Notes: generated from the letters alone by a model not told the origin. A stretch of DNA of 64,000 nucleotides from Actinoplanes italicus (GCF_003001815.1 NZ_PVMZ01000001.1:124001-188000), one strand, 5' to 3'. Shown: positions 1 to 9,140, counted from the first letter of the stretch. Numbers and translations: made by a program.

Positions 1-824
1 CGGGCCGCCAGCACCCGCAGCAGCCCGCCGAACACGTCATCCGGCACGTAACCGGCCTGCCAGCCCGGCCCCACGTACTCGGCGTGGAAGAGGCGCTGCA
101 TCCCGGCCAGCGCCGGCAGATCCCGCAGTGCCGCGACGGTGGCCTCGGTCCCCGCGAAGGCCGCGGCGATCCGGTCGGCGGCGAACTCCTGCTCCCGGCC
201 GAACGGCGCGTCCAACCGCCGGTAGAGCCCCGCGTAGGCACGCAGCAGCATCCCCGCCGGGTTGCGCCGGGAGATTCGCGGCAGGGTCCGCCCGACCGCG
301 ACCCGGCCGCGATGCGCGAGCGGCGCCCATCGGCCGAGCACGGGTGAGGAGTGCGCGAGTTCGTGCGCGACGATCGCCTTCAGCCGGTCCGGGTCCAGTG
401 CCTGCAGCAGCGGAAGCCCGAGGTAGAGGTCCCGGCGTCCGCCGATCAGCCCGAGGAGCCGGGTGCGCTCGCCGACCGCGGCGGTGGCGTCGGCGACCAC
501 GGTCACGCCGGCCGGCACCGGCACTCCGGCGGCCGCCGCCGCCCCGTCGACGAGCTCCCACAGCCGAGGTGCCTGCTCACGGCCGACCGCCACGCCGGCC
601 GGGACGCGGTGCCGGGTGTGCAGGGCACGCCACGTCGCGTACGCCAGGGTGCCGAACGTGGCCAGGCTGAGCGGCGCACCGATGCGCAGGGCGAACGAGC
701 TGGGCAGCAGCCACAGCACCGCCCAGAGGGCGAGCAGGACGGCTGCGAGCTGCAGTCCCGCGACGATCAGGAACCCGGCCAGCGCCACGGCCGACCGGGC
801 CGCTCCTGGTGCACCCTTGCTCAA
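1..824 (-). CDS. M48-family zinc metallopeptidase, membrane-anchored (3' end outside window)
   Basis: The reverse strand is open from a TTG at 824 to the window edge, so only the first 274 codons are visible. The TTG is preceded by GGGAGGAG at good spacing. Two hydrophobic segments (about residues 14-65) are followed by a soluble domain containing AIVAHELAH, the HExxH zinc site of M48 peptidases (HtpX/Ste24-like), near residue 157. A second Glu that could be the third zinc ligand lies further on in the segment GREQEFAADR, as expected for the family (ExxAD-like). Such proteins are membrane proteases of protein quality control. It is divergent from the P450 gene with about 92 bp between starts. 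The family is clear; the substrate is unknown. Confidence 0.85.
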   Translation of the reverse strand, partial: MSKGAPGAARSAVALAGFLIVAGLQLAAVLLALWAVLWLLPSSFALRIGAPLSLATFGTLAYATWRALHTRHRVPAGVAVGREQAPRLWELVDGAAAAAGVPVPAGVTVVADATAAVGERTRLLGLIGGRRDLYLGLPLLQALDPDRLKAIVAHELAHSSPVLGRWAPLAHRGRVAVGRTLPRISRRNPAGMLLRAYAGLYRRLDAPFGREQEFAADRIAAAFAGTEATVAALRDLPALAGMQRLFHAEYVGPGWQAGYVPDDVFGGLLRVLAA

Positions 825-916
825 GCCGCACTCCTCCCGGACGAGTCGGCCCCCAACAGTAGGGCCAAAACGGTGCGTAACCGTTTCGCGCACGTCCAGT
901 GGGTTATACGAGCCCT

Positions 917-2185
917 ATGGCTGACCTCGATCAGACACTGGCCGTCGCCCTGAAGGGGTACGCGTGGCTTCCGGATCTCCGCCGCCGGACGGGTGGCGGG
1001 CCGGCGCGGACCCGGGTGATGGGGCAACCTGCCGTCGGCATCTGCGGCCCCGCGGCCGCGCGGTCCTTCTACGCCGCCGGCAATCTGGAGCGGCACACGG
1101 CGCTGCCGGAGTTCGTGGTGCGGACGCTCTTCGGCCGCGGAGCGGTGCACACGCTCGACGGGGCCGCGCACCGGCGCCGCAAGTCCCTCTTCACGTCTCT
1201 GCTGATGGGCGACGGGATCGACCGGCTCGCCGCGATGGCCGGGGAGGAGTTCGACGTGGCGGCCGCCCGATGGCGCGGCGGGCCGCCGGTACGCCTCTTC
1301 GACGAGGCGGCCGTGATCATCACGCGGGCGCTGTCGCGATGGACGGGCATGCCTCTGGAGGAGCGCGAGGTGACGGCGCTCGCCCGGGACTGCGTCGCGA
1401 TGGTGGACGGGTTCGCGACGGTGGGCCCACGCCGTGCCCGGGCGTTGCTGGCGCGGCGGTCCCAGGAGCGGCGTCTTTCCAAGATCATTTCTGCGGTACG
1501 GGCAAAGCCGCTCTCCACCAGCCCTCTGTCGGTGGTGGCGCACCACAGCGACGAGGACGCGCTACTGGATCCGCGAACGGCGGCCGTCGAACTGCTGAAC
1601 ATCCTGCGCCCGACGATCGCGGTGGCGTGGTTCGTCGCGTTCGCCGCGCACGCCATGGACATGTGGCCGAGCCACCAGGCCCGGATGCGTGCCGGCGACG
1701 ACGAGTTCACCGAGGCGTTCACGCACGAGGTCCGGCGGTTCTACCCGTTCGTCCCGTTCCTCGGCGGCCGGGCACTGCGCGACCTGTTCTTCCAGGGTGA
1801 GCCGATCCAGGCCGGCACGCTGGTGCTGCTGGACGTCTTCGGGCAGAACCACGACCCGGAGCTGTGGCCGGACCCGTACCGGTTCGACCCGGCGCGCTTC
1901 CTGAACCGGGAGATCGGCGAGTTCGACCTGATCCCGCAGGGTGGCGGCGATCCGCGGACCGGCCACCGCTGCCCGGGCGAGAAGATCACCGTGGCACTGC
2001 TCGGCACCCTGTGCCGGCGCCTCGCCGGCCTGGACCACTACCTGCCGCCGCAGCGGACCGGGATCGACCTGTCCCGCATCCCGGCGATACCCCGGGACCG
2101 CATCCGCCTGGTCGTCCCGGAGCACCGCCCCGCGTTCAGCGACACTCTCAGTGCCAGTCGATCTCCGGTGAGCGGTGGAAGCTGA
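917..2185 (+). CDS. Cytochrome P450 of the CYP152 fatty-acid peroxygenase type
   Basis: A 422-residue P450. The heme-binding loop reads GGGDPRTGHRCPGE with the cysteine ligand at about residue 352. The I-helix segment is LRPTIAVAWFVAFAAHA, with an Arg-Pro pair at about 231-232 in place of the acid-alcohol pair of monooxygenases. Both features are hallmarks of CYP152 enzymes (P450-BSbeta, SPalpha, OleT), which use hydrogen peroxide directly to hydroxylate or decarboxylate fatty acids and need no redox partner. No ferredoxin gene is next to it, which fits. The start at 917 (MADLDQ) is preferred to an in-frame start at 899. The 3' end overlaps the convergent GH20 gene by 38 bp. Alpha/beta-hydroxylation versus decarboxylation cannot be decided here. 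Confidence 0.88.
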   Translation: MADLDQTLAVALKGYAWLPDLRRRTGGGPARTRVMGQPAVGICGPAAARSFYAAGNLERHTALPEFVVRTLFGRGAVHTLDGAAHRRRKSLFTSLLMGDGIDRLAAMAGEEFDVAAARWRGGPPVRLFDEAAVIITRALSRWTGMPLEEREVTALARDCVAMVDGFATVGPRRARALLARRSQERRLSKIISAVRAKPLSTSPLSVVAHHSDEDALLDPRTAAVELLNILRPTIAVAWFVAFAAHAMDMWPSHQARMRAGDDEFTEAFTHEVRRFYPFVPFLGGRALRDLFFQGEPIQAGTLVLLDVFGQNHDPELWPDPYRFDPARFLNREIGEFDLIPQGGGDPRTGHRCPGEKITVALLGTLCRRLAGLDHYLPPQRTGIDLSRIPAIPRDRIRLVVPEHRPAFSDTLSASRSPVSGGS

Positions 2186-3554
2186 CGCCGGCGGCCTCCC
2201 AGCGCGGGCCGAACGCGGCCAGCCGGGCCCGGAACGACTGCCAGTCCCGGCTCTCCCGCGGTGACCAGGCCACCTCGGCGACGGCCGGGAGCCGCGGGAA
2301 GGTGAGGTGGCGCACGTCGTCGACGCTGCGCAGGGTCTCCGACCAGAGCGGCGCCTCGACGCCGAGGATCGCCTCCTCGCCGACGCCCGGCAGTCGCTCG
2401 GCCGGGTCCCAGTCGTAGGCGCGCTCGACGCTGACGTGCCCGGCCCAGTCGAGGCCGAGCCGGGTGCCGGCGTCGTACTTCATGTCCAGGTAGGTGCGGT
2501 CGGCCGGGGAGACGATCACCCGGTGGCCGGTCGCGGCGGCGCGGGCCACGGCCTCGTCGGCGGCCTCGATCCGCCAGTACTGCACGACGGCGTCCTCGGG
2601 CAGGTCGGCGGTGGCGATCTCGTGCCAGCCGATCACGGTCTTGCCGAACCGGGCGGGGATCGGCAGCACCCGGGCCAGGAAGGTCCGGTAGTCCTCCGGC
2701 GGCGTGGACAGGCACTCGTCGCCGCCGATGTGCAGGTAGGGGCCGGGGGTCAGGTCGGCGACCGTCTTGAGGACGGTCTCGACGAAGGCGTACGTCTCCT
2801 CCTTGCCCGCGACCAGCGAGGAGTAGCCGACCTCGGCGTCGGTACGCGGCACGACCGGCTGCCCGTCGGCGGTGAGCTCCGGGTAGGCGACGTGCACGGC
2901 GTTCACGTGGCCGGGCATGTCGATCTCGGGGACGATCGTGACGAACCGCGCGGCCGCGTACTCCACGACGTCGACGTACTCGGCGCAGGTCAGGAAGCCC
3001 GGCCCGGCTCCGTCGACACCCGTGCCGGGGCCGCCGCTGACGTCGGTGAGCCGGGGCCACCCGGGGATCTCCAGCCGCCAGCCCTGGTCGTCCGTGAGGT
3101 GCAGGTGCAGATGATTGATCTTGAACTGCACCAGCAGGTCGATGTGCGCCTTGATCTCGTCCGGGGTGAAGAAGTGCCGGGCGATGTCGAGCATCGCGCC
3201 GCGGTAGGCGTAGCGGGGACGGTCCTCGATCACGCCGCCGGGCAGGACCGTGCCGAACTGACGCAACGTCTGCACGCCCCAGAACACGCCCTGCGCCGAG
3301 CCGCCGAGCAGGCTGACCCCGGCCGCGGTGATCTCCAGCCGGTACGCCTCGGCAGGCAGTGCCTCGTCGAGGCCGAGCCGGATCGCGCCGTCCGCGGCGG
3401 CCGGCAGATTCAGGTGCGCCGCGACGTCCCCGAGTGACGGCGGCGCGCTCACCGCCGTACTCCCGGTGATCGTGAACGATGCGTCCGTGACCGGCCGCAC
3501 CGATGCCGGTCGGGGGATAACATCGCCGAGTTGCTGTTCCGTCCGCTCGCTCAC
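2148..3554 (-). CDS. Beta-N-acetylhexosaminidase, GH20, intracellular
   Basis: A 468-residue GH20 enzyme that removes terminal GlcNAc/GalNAc from glycans such as chitobiose or muropeptide sugars by substrate-assisted catalysis. The N-terminal GH20b-like domain (about 10-105) leads into the barrel, which begins at YRGAMLDIARHFF (about 117). HIGGDE carries the catalytic Asp-Glu pair at about 279-280, and the C-terminal WRIEA and W-containing loops are in place. There is no signal peptide, so it should act in the cytoplasm on imported oligosaccharides. GTG at 3554 is preferred because the upstream extension has a non-family sequence. The start faces the GNAT gene only 25 bp away, so the two share a compact divergent promoter. 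Confidence 0.9.
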   Translation of the reverse strand: MSERTEQQLGDVIPRPASVRPVTDASFTITGSTAVSAPPSLGDVAAHLNLPAAADGAIRLGLDEALPAEAYRLEITAAGVSLLGGSAQGVFWGVQTLRQFGTVLPGGVIEDRPRYAYRGAMLDIARHFFTPDEIKAHIDLLVQFKINHLHLHLTDDQGWRLEIPGWPRLTDVSGGPGTGVDGAGPGFLTCAEYVDVVEYAAARFVTIVPEIDMPGHVNAVHVAYPELTADGQPVVPRTDAEVGYSSLVAGKEETYAFVETVLKTVADLTPGPYLHIGGDECLSTPPEDYRTFLARVLPIPARFGKTVIGWHEIATADLPEDAVVQYWRIEAADEAVARAAATGHRVIVSPADRTYLDMKYDAGTRLGLDWAGHVSVERAYDWDPAERLPGVGEEAILGVEAPLWSETLRSVDDVRHLTFPRLPAVAEVAWSPRESRDWQSFRARLAAFGPRWEAAGVSFHRSPEIDWH

Positions 3555-3579
3555 TCTGAAGATTGTAAACAGTTTCGCC

Positions 3580-4143
3580 ATGACGACCATCACACGTCTC
3601 GCTCGCCGGGGTGACGAAGCGGTCCTGCACGACCTGGCCGCACGGACATTCGGGCTGGCCTGCCCGCCCGGGACCGAACAGGCCGACATCGACGCGTTCG
3701 TGGCGACCCATCTGTCCGAGGCGAGTTTCGCCGGCTACCTGGACGACCCCGCCCGGACCATCGTGATCGTGTCGGCAGACGACCGGCCCGTCGGATATTC
3801 GATGCTGGTCAGCGGCCCGATCACCGACCCGGACGTGTCCGCCGTGGTGGACTGGTCGACCAGTGTGGAGCTGAGCAAGTTCTATCTGGCGGCGGAGCGG
3901 CACGGGGGCGGCGCCGCGCACGAGCTGATGTCCGGGACGCTGGCGGAGGCGGCGCGGACCGGCGCCGCGACGTGCTGGCTCGGCGTCAATCAGCAGAACG
4001 AGCGGGCCGCCCGGTTCTACGCCAAGCACGGCTTCGAGATCGTCGGGGTGAAGAGGTTCCTGGTCGGCTCCGAGTGGCACGACGACCACATCAGGCAACG
4101 CGCCCTATCCTCGGCGAATGGCACTGGTACGACCGGCTCGTGA
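3580..4143 (+). CDS. GNAT-family N-acetyltransferase
   Basis: A 187-residue single-domain GNAT. The core includes a beta-4 strand ending in LSKFYL, an acetyl-CoA loop region AAERHGGGAAHELM (about 106-119), and the late motif NERAARFYAKHGFEIVG (about 142-158), which is typical of the family. It would transfer an acetyl group from acetyl-CoA to an amine; the acceptor cannot be told. Translation starts at the ATG at 3580, just 25 bp from the divergent GH20 start. Its last 26 bp overlap the next GNAT gene in another frame, indicating translational coupling of the two acetyltransferases. Confidence 0.82.
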   Translation: MTTITRLARRGDEAVLHDLAARTFGLACPPGTEQADIDAFVATHLSEASFAGYLDDPARTIVIVSADDRPVGYSMLVSGPITDPDVSAVVDWSTSVELSKFYLAAERHGGGAAHELMSGTLAEAARTGAATCWLGVNQQNERAARFYAKHGFEIVGVKRFLVGSEWHDDHIRQRALSSANGTGTTGS

Positions 4144-4624
4144 CGAGGATGCGGCGGCCATCGTGGACATCTGCACACGGGGTTACCGGCACACCTATCC
4201 CGCCCTGCTGAGCAGCGAGTTCATCGAGCGGATGATCGCCGAGTCGTTCCACCCGGAGCGGGTGGCCAAGGAGATCGCCCCCGCGCCTCCGGGCCGGCTC
4301 GGCTACCAGGTCGCCGAGGAGGACGGCCGGGTCCTGGGTGCGGCCGTCGGCGGGATGATCGCACCCGAGGCGGGTGAGCTGTTCCTGCTCTACGTGGACC
4401 CGGACGAACTCGGCCGCGGACTCGGAACCCTGCTGCTGAACCGGGTGATCGATCAGCTCCGCGCATCGGGCGCCACCGCGGTGTGGGTGGCCGCCCTGGA
4501 CGGCAACGAGCTGGGCATCCCGTTCTACGAGGCACGCGGTTTCCAGAAGATCCAACGGCGGCGCACCCACGGCGCGACCGATGCCGACAACGCCTGGTCC
4601 TGGCTACTCTCCCGCCCTCTCTGA
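4118..4624 (+). CDS. GNAT-family N-acetyltransferase
   Basis: A 168-residue GNAT. Visible signature: LFLLYVDPDELGRGLGTLLLNRVI (core of the acetyl-CoA pyrophosphate loop, Q/R-x-x-G-x-G/A type, about 87-110) and the B-motif IPFYEARGFQ at about 135-144. The opening ALVRPARDEDAAAIVDI is the usual GNAT beta-1/alpha-1. It overlaps the previous GNAT by 26 bp and is likely translated from the same message. The two are only distantly similar, so this looks like an operon of different acetyltransferases rather than a recent duplication. The acceptor is unknown. Confidence 0.83.
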   Translation: MALVRPARDEDAAAIVDICTRGYRHTYPALLSSEFIERMIAESFHPERVAKEIAPAPPGRLGYQVAEEDGRVLGAAVGGMIAPEAGELFLLYVDPDELGRGLGTLLLNRVIDQLRASGATAVWVAALDGNELGIPFYEARGFQKIQRRRTHGATDADNAWSWLLSRPL

Positions 4625-4689
4625 GTCCGCGTGAACCGGATCGGCCGTTGCGGGCATCAACGGTTGTGAACGACCTACGCTCGCAACCG

Positions 4690-5274
4690 ATGCACCCTCA
4701 ACCGATGCATACGGCCGATGACGTGCTGATCCGGGAATCGGTGCGGGAGCCGGACCGGTTCGCGCCGCTCTTCGACCGGCACGCGGTGGCGATCCACCGC
4801 TACCTGGCCCGCCGGATCGGGGCGCCCGCTGACGACCTGCTCGCCGAGACCTTTCTGATCGCCTTCCGCCGCCGGGCCGCCTATCAGCCACTCGGCCTCG
4901 AGGTCCGGTCCTGGCTGTTCGGCATCGCCACGAACGTCCTGCACCGGCACGTCCGGCAGGAGGAGCGGCGGTACCGGGCCCTGGCCCGCGCCGTCGCGGA
5001 GCAGCCGCGGCCGCACGCCGACGACTCGGCCGAGGACCGGGTGGACGCCGCGGCTCTGCGCTCGGATCTGGCCGCGGCGCTGGCCCGGCTCAAACCGGGT
5101 GACCGAGACGCGCTGCTGCTCCTGGCGTACGCGCAGCTCTCGTACGCCGAAATCGCCGTGGCCCTGGAGATCCCGGTGGGCACCGTCCGCTCCCGGATCA
5201 GCCGGGCCCGCAAGATCACTCGCGCCGCCCTCAGTCTTCCCGCCGAGCTCAGCCCTCTCGAGGAGGAGAAGTGA
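4690..5274 (+). CDS. ECF-type RNA polymerase sigma factor
   Basis: A sigma-70 region 2 plus region 4 protein of about 194 residues. Region 2 spans roughly 15-80, with FDRHAVAIHRYLARRIG, LLAETFLIAFRRR and the -10-recognition stretch EVRSWLFGIATNVLHRHVR. Region 4 spans about 125-180, with LKPGDRDALLLLAYAQLSYAEIAVALEIPVGTVRSRISRARK containing the helix-turn-helix. Several in-frame starts exist: GTG 4666, ATG 4690 and ATG 4705. 4690 is a compromise. The stop overlaps the start of the next gene (GTGA), the standard sigma/regulator coupling, so that gene probably encodes its regulatory partner. It would direct polymerase to a small stress or surface regulon. Confidence 0.87.
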   Translation: MHPQPMHTADDVLIRESVREPDRFAPLFDRHAVAIHRYLARRIGAPADDLLAETFLIAFRRRAAYQPLGLEVRSWLFGIATNVLHRHVRQEERRYRALARAVAEQPRPHADDSAEDRVDAAALRSDLAAALARLKPGDRDALLLLAYAQLSYAEIAVALEIPVGTVRSRISRARKITRAALSLPAELSPLEEEK

Positions 5275-6236
5275 ACGACCTCGAACTGCTCGACACCTAC
5301 GGTCCGGACGCTCCCCCGCCCTCGGACGCCGCCCTGGACGCCGCACGAGCCAGGCTGCTCGGTGCCATGGACCCGGCCACCGCACGCCCTCGTCCGTCTC
5401 TGACCCGCGGCTGGGGCATCGCCGTGGCCGGACTGGGCCTGGCCGCCGCGGTGGCCGTAGCCGGTGTCACGCTCCCCCGGATCGCCGACCGTCCGGCCCC
5501 CGGAGTGACGGCGACGACAGGTTCGGGCCCGATCCGGCTGGTCGCCGCCGCGAAACCGGAGTTCCCGTGGACACTTCCCGGCCTCGGCAAGGCGTCGTTC
5601 ACCGCGAACCCGGGCGATCCGGTGATCGCTGTCTACCTCGCCGAGGACCACAGTGACGTCTACCTGACCAGCACGGACGCTCCGTCGAAGGGAGAGCCGG
5701 CGGACGTGGGCGGGCGGCCGGGACGGATCATCGAGTTCAACGGCACCACGGACAACGGCCGGCCACCGCTCGACCTGGTCTGGGAGCACCGGCCGGACCT
5801 GTGGCTGCGACTGACCGGACAGGGGCGATACGCCACGCCGGAGGCACTGATCGAGCTGGCCGGCCGCGTCCAGGACAAGCCGCAGCGCCTGCGTTTCGAG
5901 GTCACCGTGGGCCTGATCCCGGACGGCTGGGAGCTCGCCGCGTTCAAGGACGAGAGCATCCTGACGTATCGCGATCCGGCCGATCCCGGCACCGACTTCT
6001 CCGTCCAGTGGACGCCGAAGGGCGAGCCGCTGTTCCGGGCCCGGGAGATCGAAGGGATGGAGAACGCGTCGAAGGTGACCGTGCAGGGCCGCCCCGCCGA
6101 TCTGTTCCGGGCGGGCGAGTTCTGGATGGTGCAGGCACGGCTGGCGGACGGTTCGATCTTCCGGCTGATGACGCCACGGTCGTTCACGGAGGAGCAGGCG
6201 CTCGAACTCGCGGGGTCGATCCGGCGCTCCACGTAG
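5271..6236 (+). CDS. Membrane-anchored partner of the ECF sigma factor (putative anti-sigma)
   Basis: A 321-residue protein starting at GTG 5271 inside the sigma stop codon (4-bp GTGA overlap). A cytoplasmic N-terminus of about 45 residues, with a DAALDAARARLL helix, is followed by one transmembrane segment (about 48-70, WGIAVAGLGLAAAVAVAGV). The remaining 250-residue domain should be outside the membrane. This one-TM topology directly after an ECF sigma gene is usual for actinobacterial anti-sigma-like partners. No ZAS zinc motif (HxxxCxxC) is seen, so it is not a classical zinc anti-sigma. The role is inferred from position and topology. Confidence 0.75.
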   Translation: MNDLELLDTYGPDAPPPSDAALDAARARLLGAMDPATARPRPSLTRGWGIAVAGLGLAAAVAVAGVTLPRIADRPAPGVTATTGSGPIRLVAAAKPEFPWTLPGLGKASFTANPGDPVIAVYLAEDHSDVYLTSTDAPSKGEPADVGGRPGRIIEFNGTTDNGRPPLDLVWEHRPDLWLRLTGQGRYATPEALIELAGRVQDKPQRLRFEVTVGLIPDGWELAAFKDESILTYRDPADPGTDFSVQWTPKGEPLFRAREIEGMENASKVTVQGRPADLFRAGEFWMVQARLADGSIFRLMTPRSFTEEQALELAGSIRRST

Positions 6237-6315
6237 TTTTCATCGATATTTATATAAGTGACGACTGAAACGTGACAGGAATTTGTCGTACCCGGTCGCT
6301 AATTTCTTTCCTGCG

Positions 6316-6340
6316 GACCGGCGCCACGGGGGCGCCGGTC
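6316..6340. terminator. Bidirectional hairpin terminator
   Basis: A perfect 10-bp GC-rich stem (GACCGGCGCC / GGCGCCGGTC) with a 5-nt loop. It lies between the convergent sigma operon (ending 6236) and the WYL regulator (ending 6353) and can serve both. The 75 bp before it are unusually AT-rich for this genome. Confidence 0.8.
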
Positions 6341-6352
6341 TGTCCACATTCC

Positions 6353-7303
6353 TCACGCGGCGTGGCGCATCAGGTTCTCGCCCGTCGCACGGATCTGCTC
6401 CCGCAGCTCAACGGGTGACTCCACAGTGAACGGTGCGGCCAGCACGCCGAGCACCATGACCGGCCAGCCCAGATCGTCGACACCCATCCGCAGCCGGCAA
6501 CCCTCCGGCAGTTCCTCGATCCGGCCCCAGTTCCCGACGAAGGCACGCACCGTGTCGGCCGGAGCCTGGATCACCACCGAGACGTCATACCTGTTGGGGA
6601 TGGTCCGCATCCGCGAGCGCAGCCACTCCACCGGATCACCGCCGGGCAGCTCACGCGGGCGAAACCGCGCACCGGTCGGCTGCGGGGCGGTCAGCCGGTC
6701 CACCCGGAAACTGCGCCAGTCACCGCGCTCCAGGTCCCACGCCACCAGGTACCACCGCCGGCCGAGCGAGACCAGCCGGTGCGGCTCGACGTGGCGGCGG
6801 GCGGCCTCGCCCTCCCGCGGGGCGTAGTCGAAGCGCAGCCGCTCCTCACCCCGGCAGGCCATCGCCAGGGTGGTGAGGGTGAGCGCGTCGAGGACCGGGC
6901 CGCCGCCGAACACCCCTGGCGAGGTGACCGCCTGGAGCGCGTCGATCCGGCGCCGCAGCCGGGGCGGGAGCAGCTGAATCACCTTGGCGAGGGCGCGTAC
7001 CGAGGTCTCCTCGAAGCCCGCGACCGCACCCGCGGCGGCGCTGCGCAGGCCGACCGCGATCGCGACCGCCTCCTCGTCGTCGAGCAGCAGCGGCGGCATG
7101 GCCGCTCCGGCCTGCAACTGGTAACCACCGGCGACGCCGCGCGAGGCGTCGACCGGATAGCCCAGCTCGCGGAGCCGGTCGACGTCGCGCCGAAGCGTCC
7201 GGGAGCTGACCTCGAGACGGTCGGCGAGTTCGGAGCCCGGCCAGTAGCGATGGGTCTGCAGCAGCGACAGCAGTCGCAGCATCCGTGCACTCGTGTTCGC
7301 CAT
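6353..7303 (-). CDS. WYL-domain transcriptional regulator (YafY type)
   Basis: A 316-residue regulator. The N-terminal winged HTH (about 1-65) has ARMLRLLSLLQ, then GSELADRLEVSSRTLRRDVDRLRELGYPVDASRGVAGGYQL. The WYL domain (about 130-220) contains RLVSLGRRWYLVAWDLERGDWRSFRVDRL, with the WYL tripeptide in the RWYLVAW strand. The C-terminal WCX extension follows. ATG 7303 gives the usual N-terminus. It is divergent from the ABC exporter genes (62 bp between starts) and is the obvious candidate to control them. WYL proteins usually sense small ligands or nucleic acids; the ligand here is unknown. Confidence 0.88.
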   Translation of the reverse strand: MANTSARMLRLLSLLQTHRYWPGSELADRLEVSSRTLRRDVDRLRELGYPVDASRGVAGGYQLQAGAAMPPLLLDDEEAVAIAVGLRSAAAGAVAGFEETSVRALAKVIQLLPPRLRRRIDALQAVTSPGVFGGGPVLDALTLTTLAMACRGEERLRFDYAPREGEAARRHVEPHRLVSLGRRWYLVAWDLERGDWRSFRVDRLTAPQPTGARFRPRELPGGDPVEWLRSRMRTIPNRYDVSVVIQAPADTVRAFVGNWGRIEELPEGCRLRMGVDDLGWPVMVLGVLAAPFTVESPVELREQIRATGENLMRHAA

Positions 7304-7365
7304 GCGTCCAAGACTCCATTGCATTGCGGTCAAAAAGTGGCCGCATCAAATCCTAACCTCGAAGC

Positions 7366-8304
7366 ATGATTGAGACGCGAGAGCTGACGAAGCACTTCAA
7401 GGACGTCCGCGCCGTCGACGGCATCGACCTGACGGTGGCCCGGGGCGAACTGGTCGCGCTGCTCGGGCCCAACGGCGCCGGCAAGTCGACCACGCTGCGC
7501 ATGCTCACCACCCTCATTCCGCCGACCAGCGGCAGCGCCCGGGTGGCCGGATTCGACGTGGTCCGTCAGCAGCGCGAGGTTCGGCTGCGGATCGGCTACA
7601 TCGGACAGGGCAACGGCGCGGGGCACAGCCAGCGCGGCCGTGACGAACTGATCAGCCAGGGCCGGGCGTACGGGATGAGCGTCAAACCCGCCCGCGCCCG
7701 TGCCGACGAGCTGATCGAGTCGCTGGGCCTGGCCGAGGTCGCGAACCGGACCGTCTCCACACTCTCCGGCGGCCAGCGCCGCCGCCTGGACATCGCGATG
7801 GGTCTGATCCACGCGCCCGAGCTGCTCTTCCTCGACGAGCCGTCCACCGGGCTGGACCCGCAGAACCGCGCCAACCTGCAGGAGCACATCGTGCGGCTGC
7901 GCGCCGAGCACGGCACCACGATCGTGCTGACCACGCACTACCTGGAGGAGGCCGACTCGATGGCCGAGCGGGTGGTGGTCATCGACCACGGGCGGATCAT
8001 CGCCGACGACACACCGCAGCGGCTCAAGGCCAAGCACGTCGGCGACCGGGTGATCCTCGGGTTCGCGTCGGCGGACGAGGCGGCACGGGCCGCGCAGTCC
8101 TCGGGTGGGCGGCAGGACGGCACCGAGGTGCGGATCACCGACGAGGACGGGCCCCGGCTCGCCGCCAGGCTGGCCGCGACTCTCGCACCGGCCTCGATCG
8201 AGGTCATCCGCCCGACCCTGGACGACGTCTTCCTCACCCTGACCGGCCGCAGCCTGCGTGAGGACGCCGCAGCCGTCACCAAGACCGAGCTCGTGGAGGC
8301 CTGA
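7366..8304 (+). CDS. ABC exporter ATP-binding protein, DrrA-like
   Basis: A 312-residue ATPase of the daunorubicin-resistance (DrrA) family. Walker A is GPNGAGKST (about 34-42), the Q-loop is IGYIGQGNG, the signature is [15 protein letters not shown] (about 133-147), Walker B is [13 protein letters not shown], and the H-loop is TTHYLEEAD. The C-terminal DrrA extension runs from about 220 to the end ([13 protein letters not shown]). It forms a two-gene unit with the permease 2 bp downstream and would drive export of a hydrophobic compound. The adjacent divergent WYL gene suggests inducible expression. Confidence 0.9.
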   Translation: MIETRELTKHFKDVRAVDGIDLTVARGELVALLGPNGAGKSTTLRMLTTLIPPTSGSARVAGFDVVRQQREVRLRIGYIGQGNGAGHSQRGRDELISQGRAYGMSVKPARARADELIESLGLAEVANRTVSTLSGGQRRRLDIAMGLIHAPELLFLDEPSTGLDPQNRANLQEHIVRLRAEHGTTIVLTTHYLEEADSMAERVVVIDHGRIIADDTPQRLKAKHVGDRVILGFASADEAARAAQSSGGRQDGTEVRITDEDGPRLAARLAATLAPASIEVIRPTLDDVFLTLTGRSLREDAAAVTKTELVEA

Positions 8305-8306
8305 TC

Positions 8307-9044
8307 ATGACTTCTCTCGTTTCCGACACCCGTGTCGTCTTCAGCCGCGAGCTGCGGCCGGTCCTCCGCGACCCGTTCTCGGTGATCTTCTCAATGATCC
8401 AGCCGCTGTTCTTCCTCGCGCTGTTCGCGCCGCTGCTGCCGGGCGACAACTCGCTGCAGTGGTTCGTGCCCGGGATCATCGTGATGTCCTGCCTCTTCGG
8501 CTCCTCGATGACCGGGTCGAACCTGCTGTACGAGATGCAGACCGGCTCGCACGAGCGGATGCTGGTCACCCCGCTGCGCCGGCCCGCGTTGCTGATCGGG
8601 CGCGCGCTCAAGGAGATCGTCCCGATGTTCGTGCAGGCGGGTGTGATCGTGGCGGCCTGCATCCCGTTCGGGTTCGAGCTGCACCTCGGCGGCGCGCTGC
8701 TCGGACTGCTCGTCATGGCCGCGTTCTGCATCGGGCTGGGCTCACTGTCGTACACGCTGGCTCTGGCCTCGAAGAGCAAGGAGTGGCTGTTCTGGACCGT
8801 ACAGCAGACCCTGATCTTCCCGTTGTTGCTCCTGGCCGGGGTGCTGCTGCCGCTGGACAACGGGCCGGGCTGGCTGAAGGCGCTTTCGAAGATCAATCCG
8901 ATGACGTACGTGGTGGACGCCGAACGGGCACTGTTCAACGGTGACGTGTGGGCGCGCAGCACGGTCGAGGGCCTGATCGCGGCCGTCACGGTCGGAGCCG
9001 TCGGCCTAGCCGTAGGCGTTCGCGCCATGAAGCGCTCCGACTGA
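8307..9044 (+). CDS. ABC-2 type permease, DrrB-like
   Basis: A 245-residue membrane protein with about six hydrophobic segments, including FSVIFSMIQPLFFLALFAPLL and WFVPGIIVMSCLFG. The ABC-2 signature region is LLLLAGVLLPLDNGPGWLKALSKINPMTYVVDAERALF, the conserved late loop of DrrB-type permeases. ATG 8307 lies 2 bp after the stop of the ATPase gene, so the two are co-translated and form the complete half-transporter pair. Substrate unknown; drug or lipid export is usual for the family. Confidence 0.9.
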   Translation: MTSLVSDTRVVFSRELRPVLRDPFSVIFSMIQPLFFLALFAPLLPGDNSLQWFVPGIIVMSCLFGSSMTGSNLLYEMQTGSHERMLVTPLRRPALLIGRALKEIVPMFVQAGVIVAACIPFGFELHLGGALLGLLVMAAFCIGLGSLSYTLALASKSKEWLFWTVQQTLIFPLLLLAGVLLPLDNGPGWLKALSKINPMTYVVDAERALFNGDVWARSTVEGLIAAVTVGAVGLAVGVRAMKRSD

Positions 9045-9140
9045 CCCCGGGTTCCGTACAGCCACAAAGATGCGACAGCCGGGACCCGGCCCGCTACCTT
9101 GTGCTTCGCAATGAATGGCGAGGCGGAAGGTGGCGGGCCG

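Noticed and set aside
2307..3437. 376-residue forward frame opposite the GH20 gene
   Set aside because: Complete GH20 motifs lie on the reverse strand. The forward product is Gly/Asp/Val-rich shadow sequence.
3555..3579. Operator for a GlcNAc regulator (DasR-like) between GH20 and GNAT
   Set aside because: The 25-bp gap has TGTAAACAG-like sequence but no convincing dre-type palindrome.
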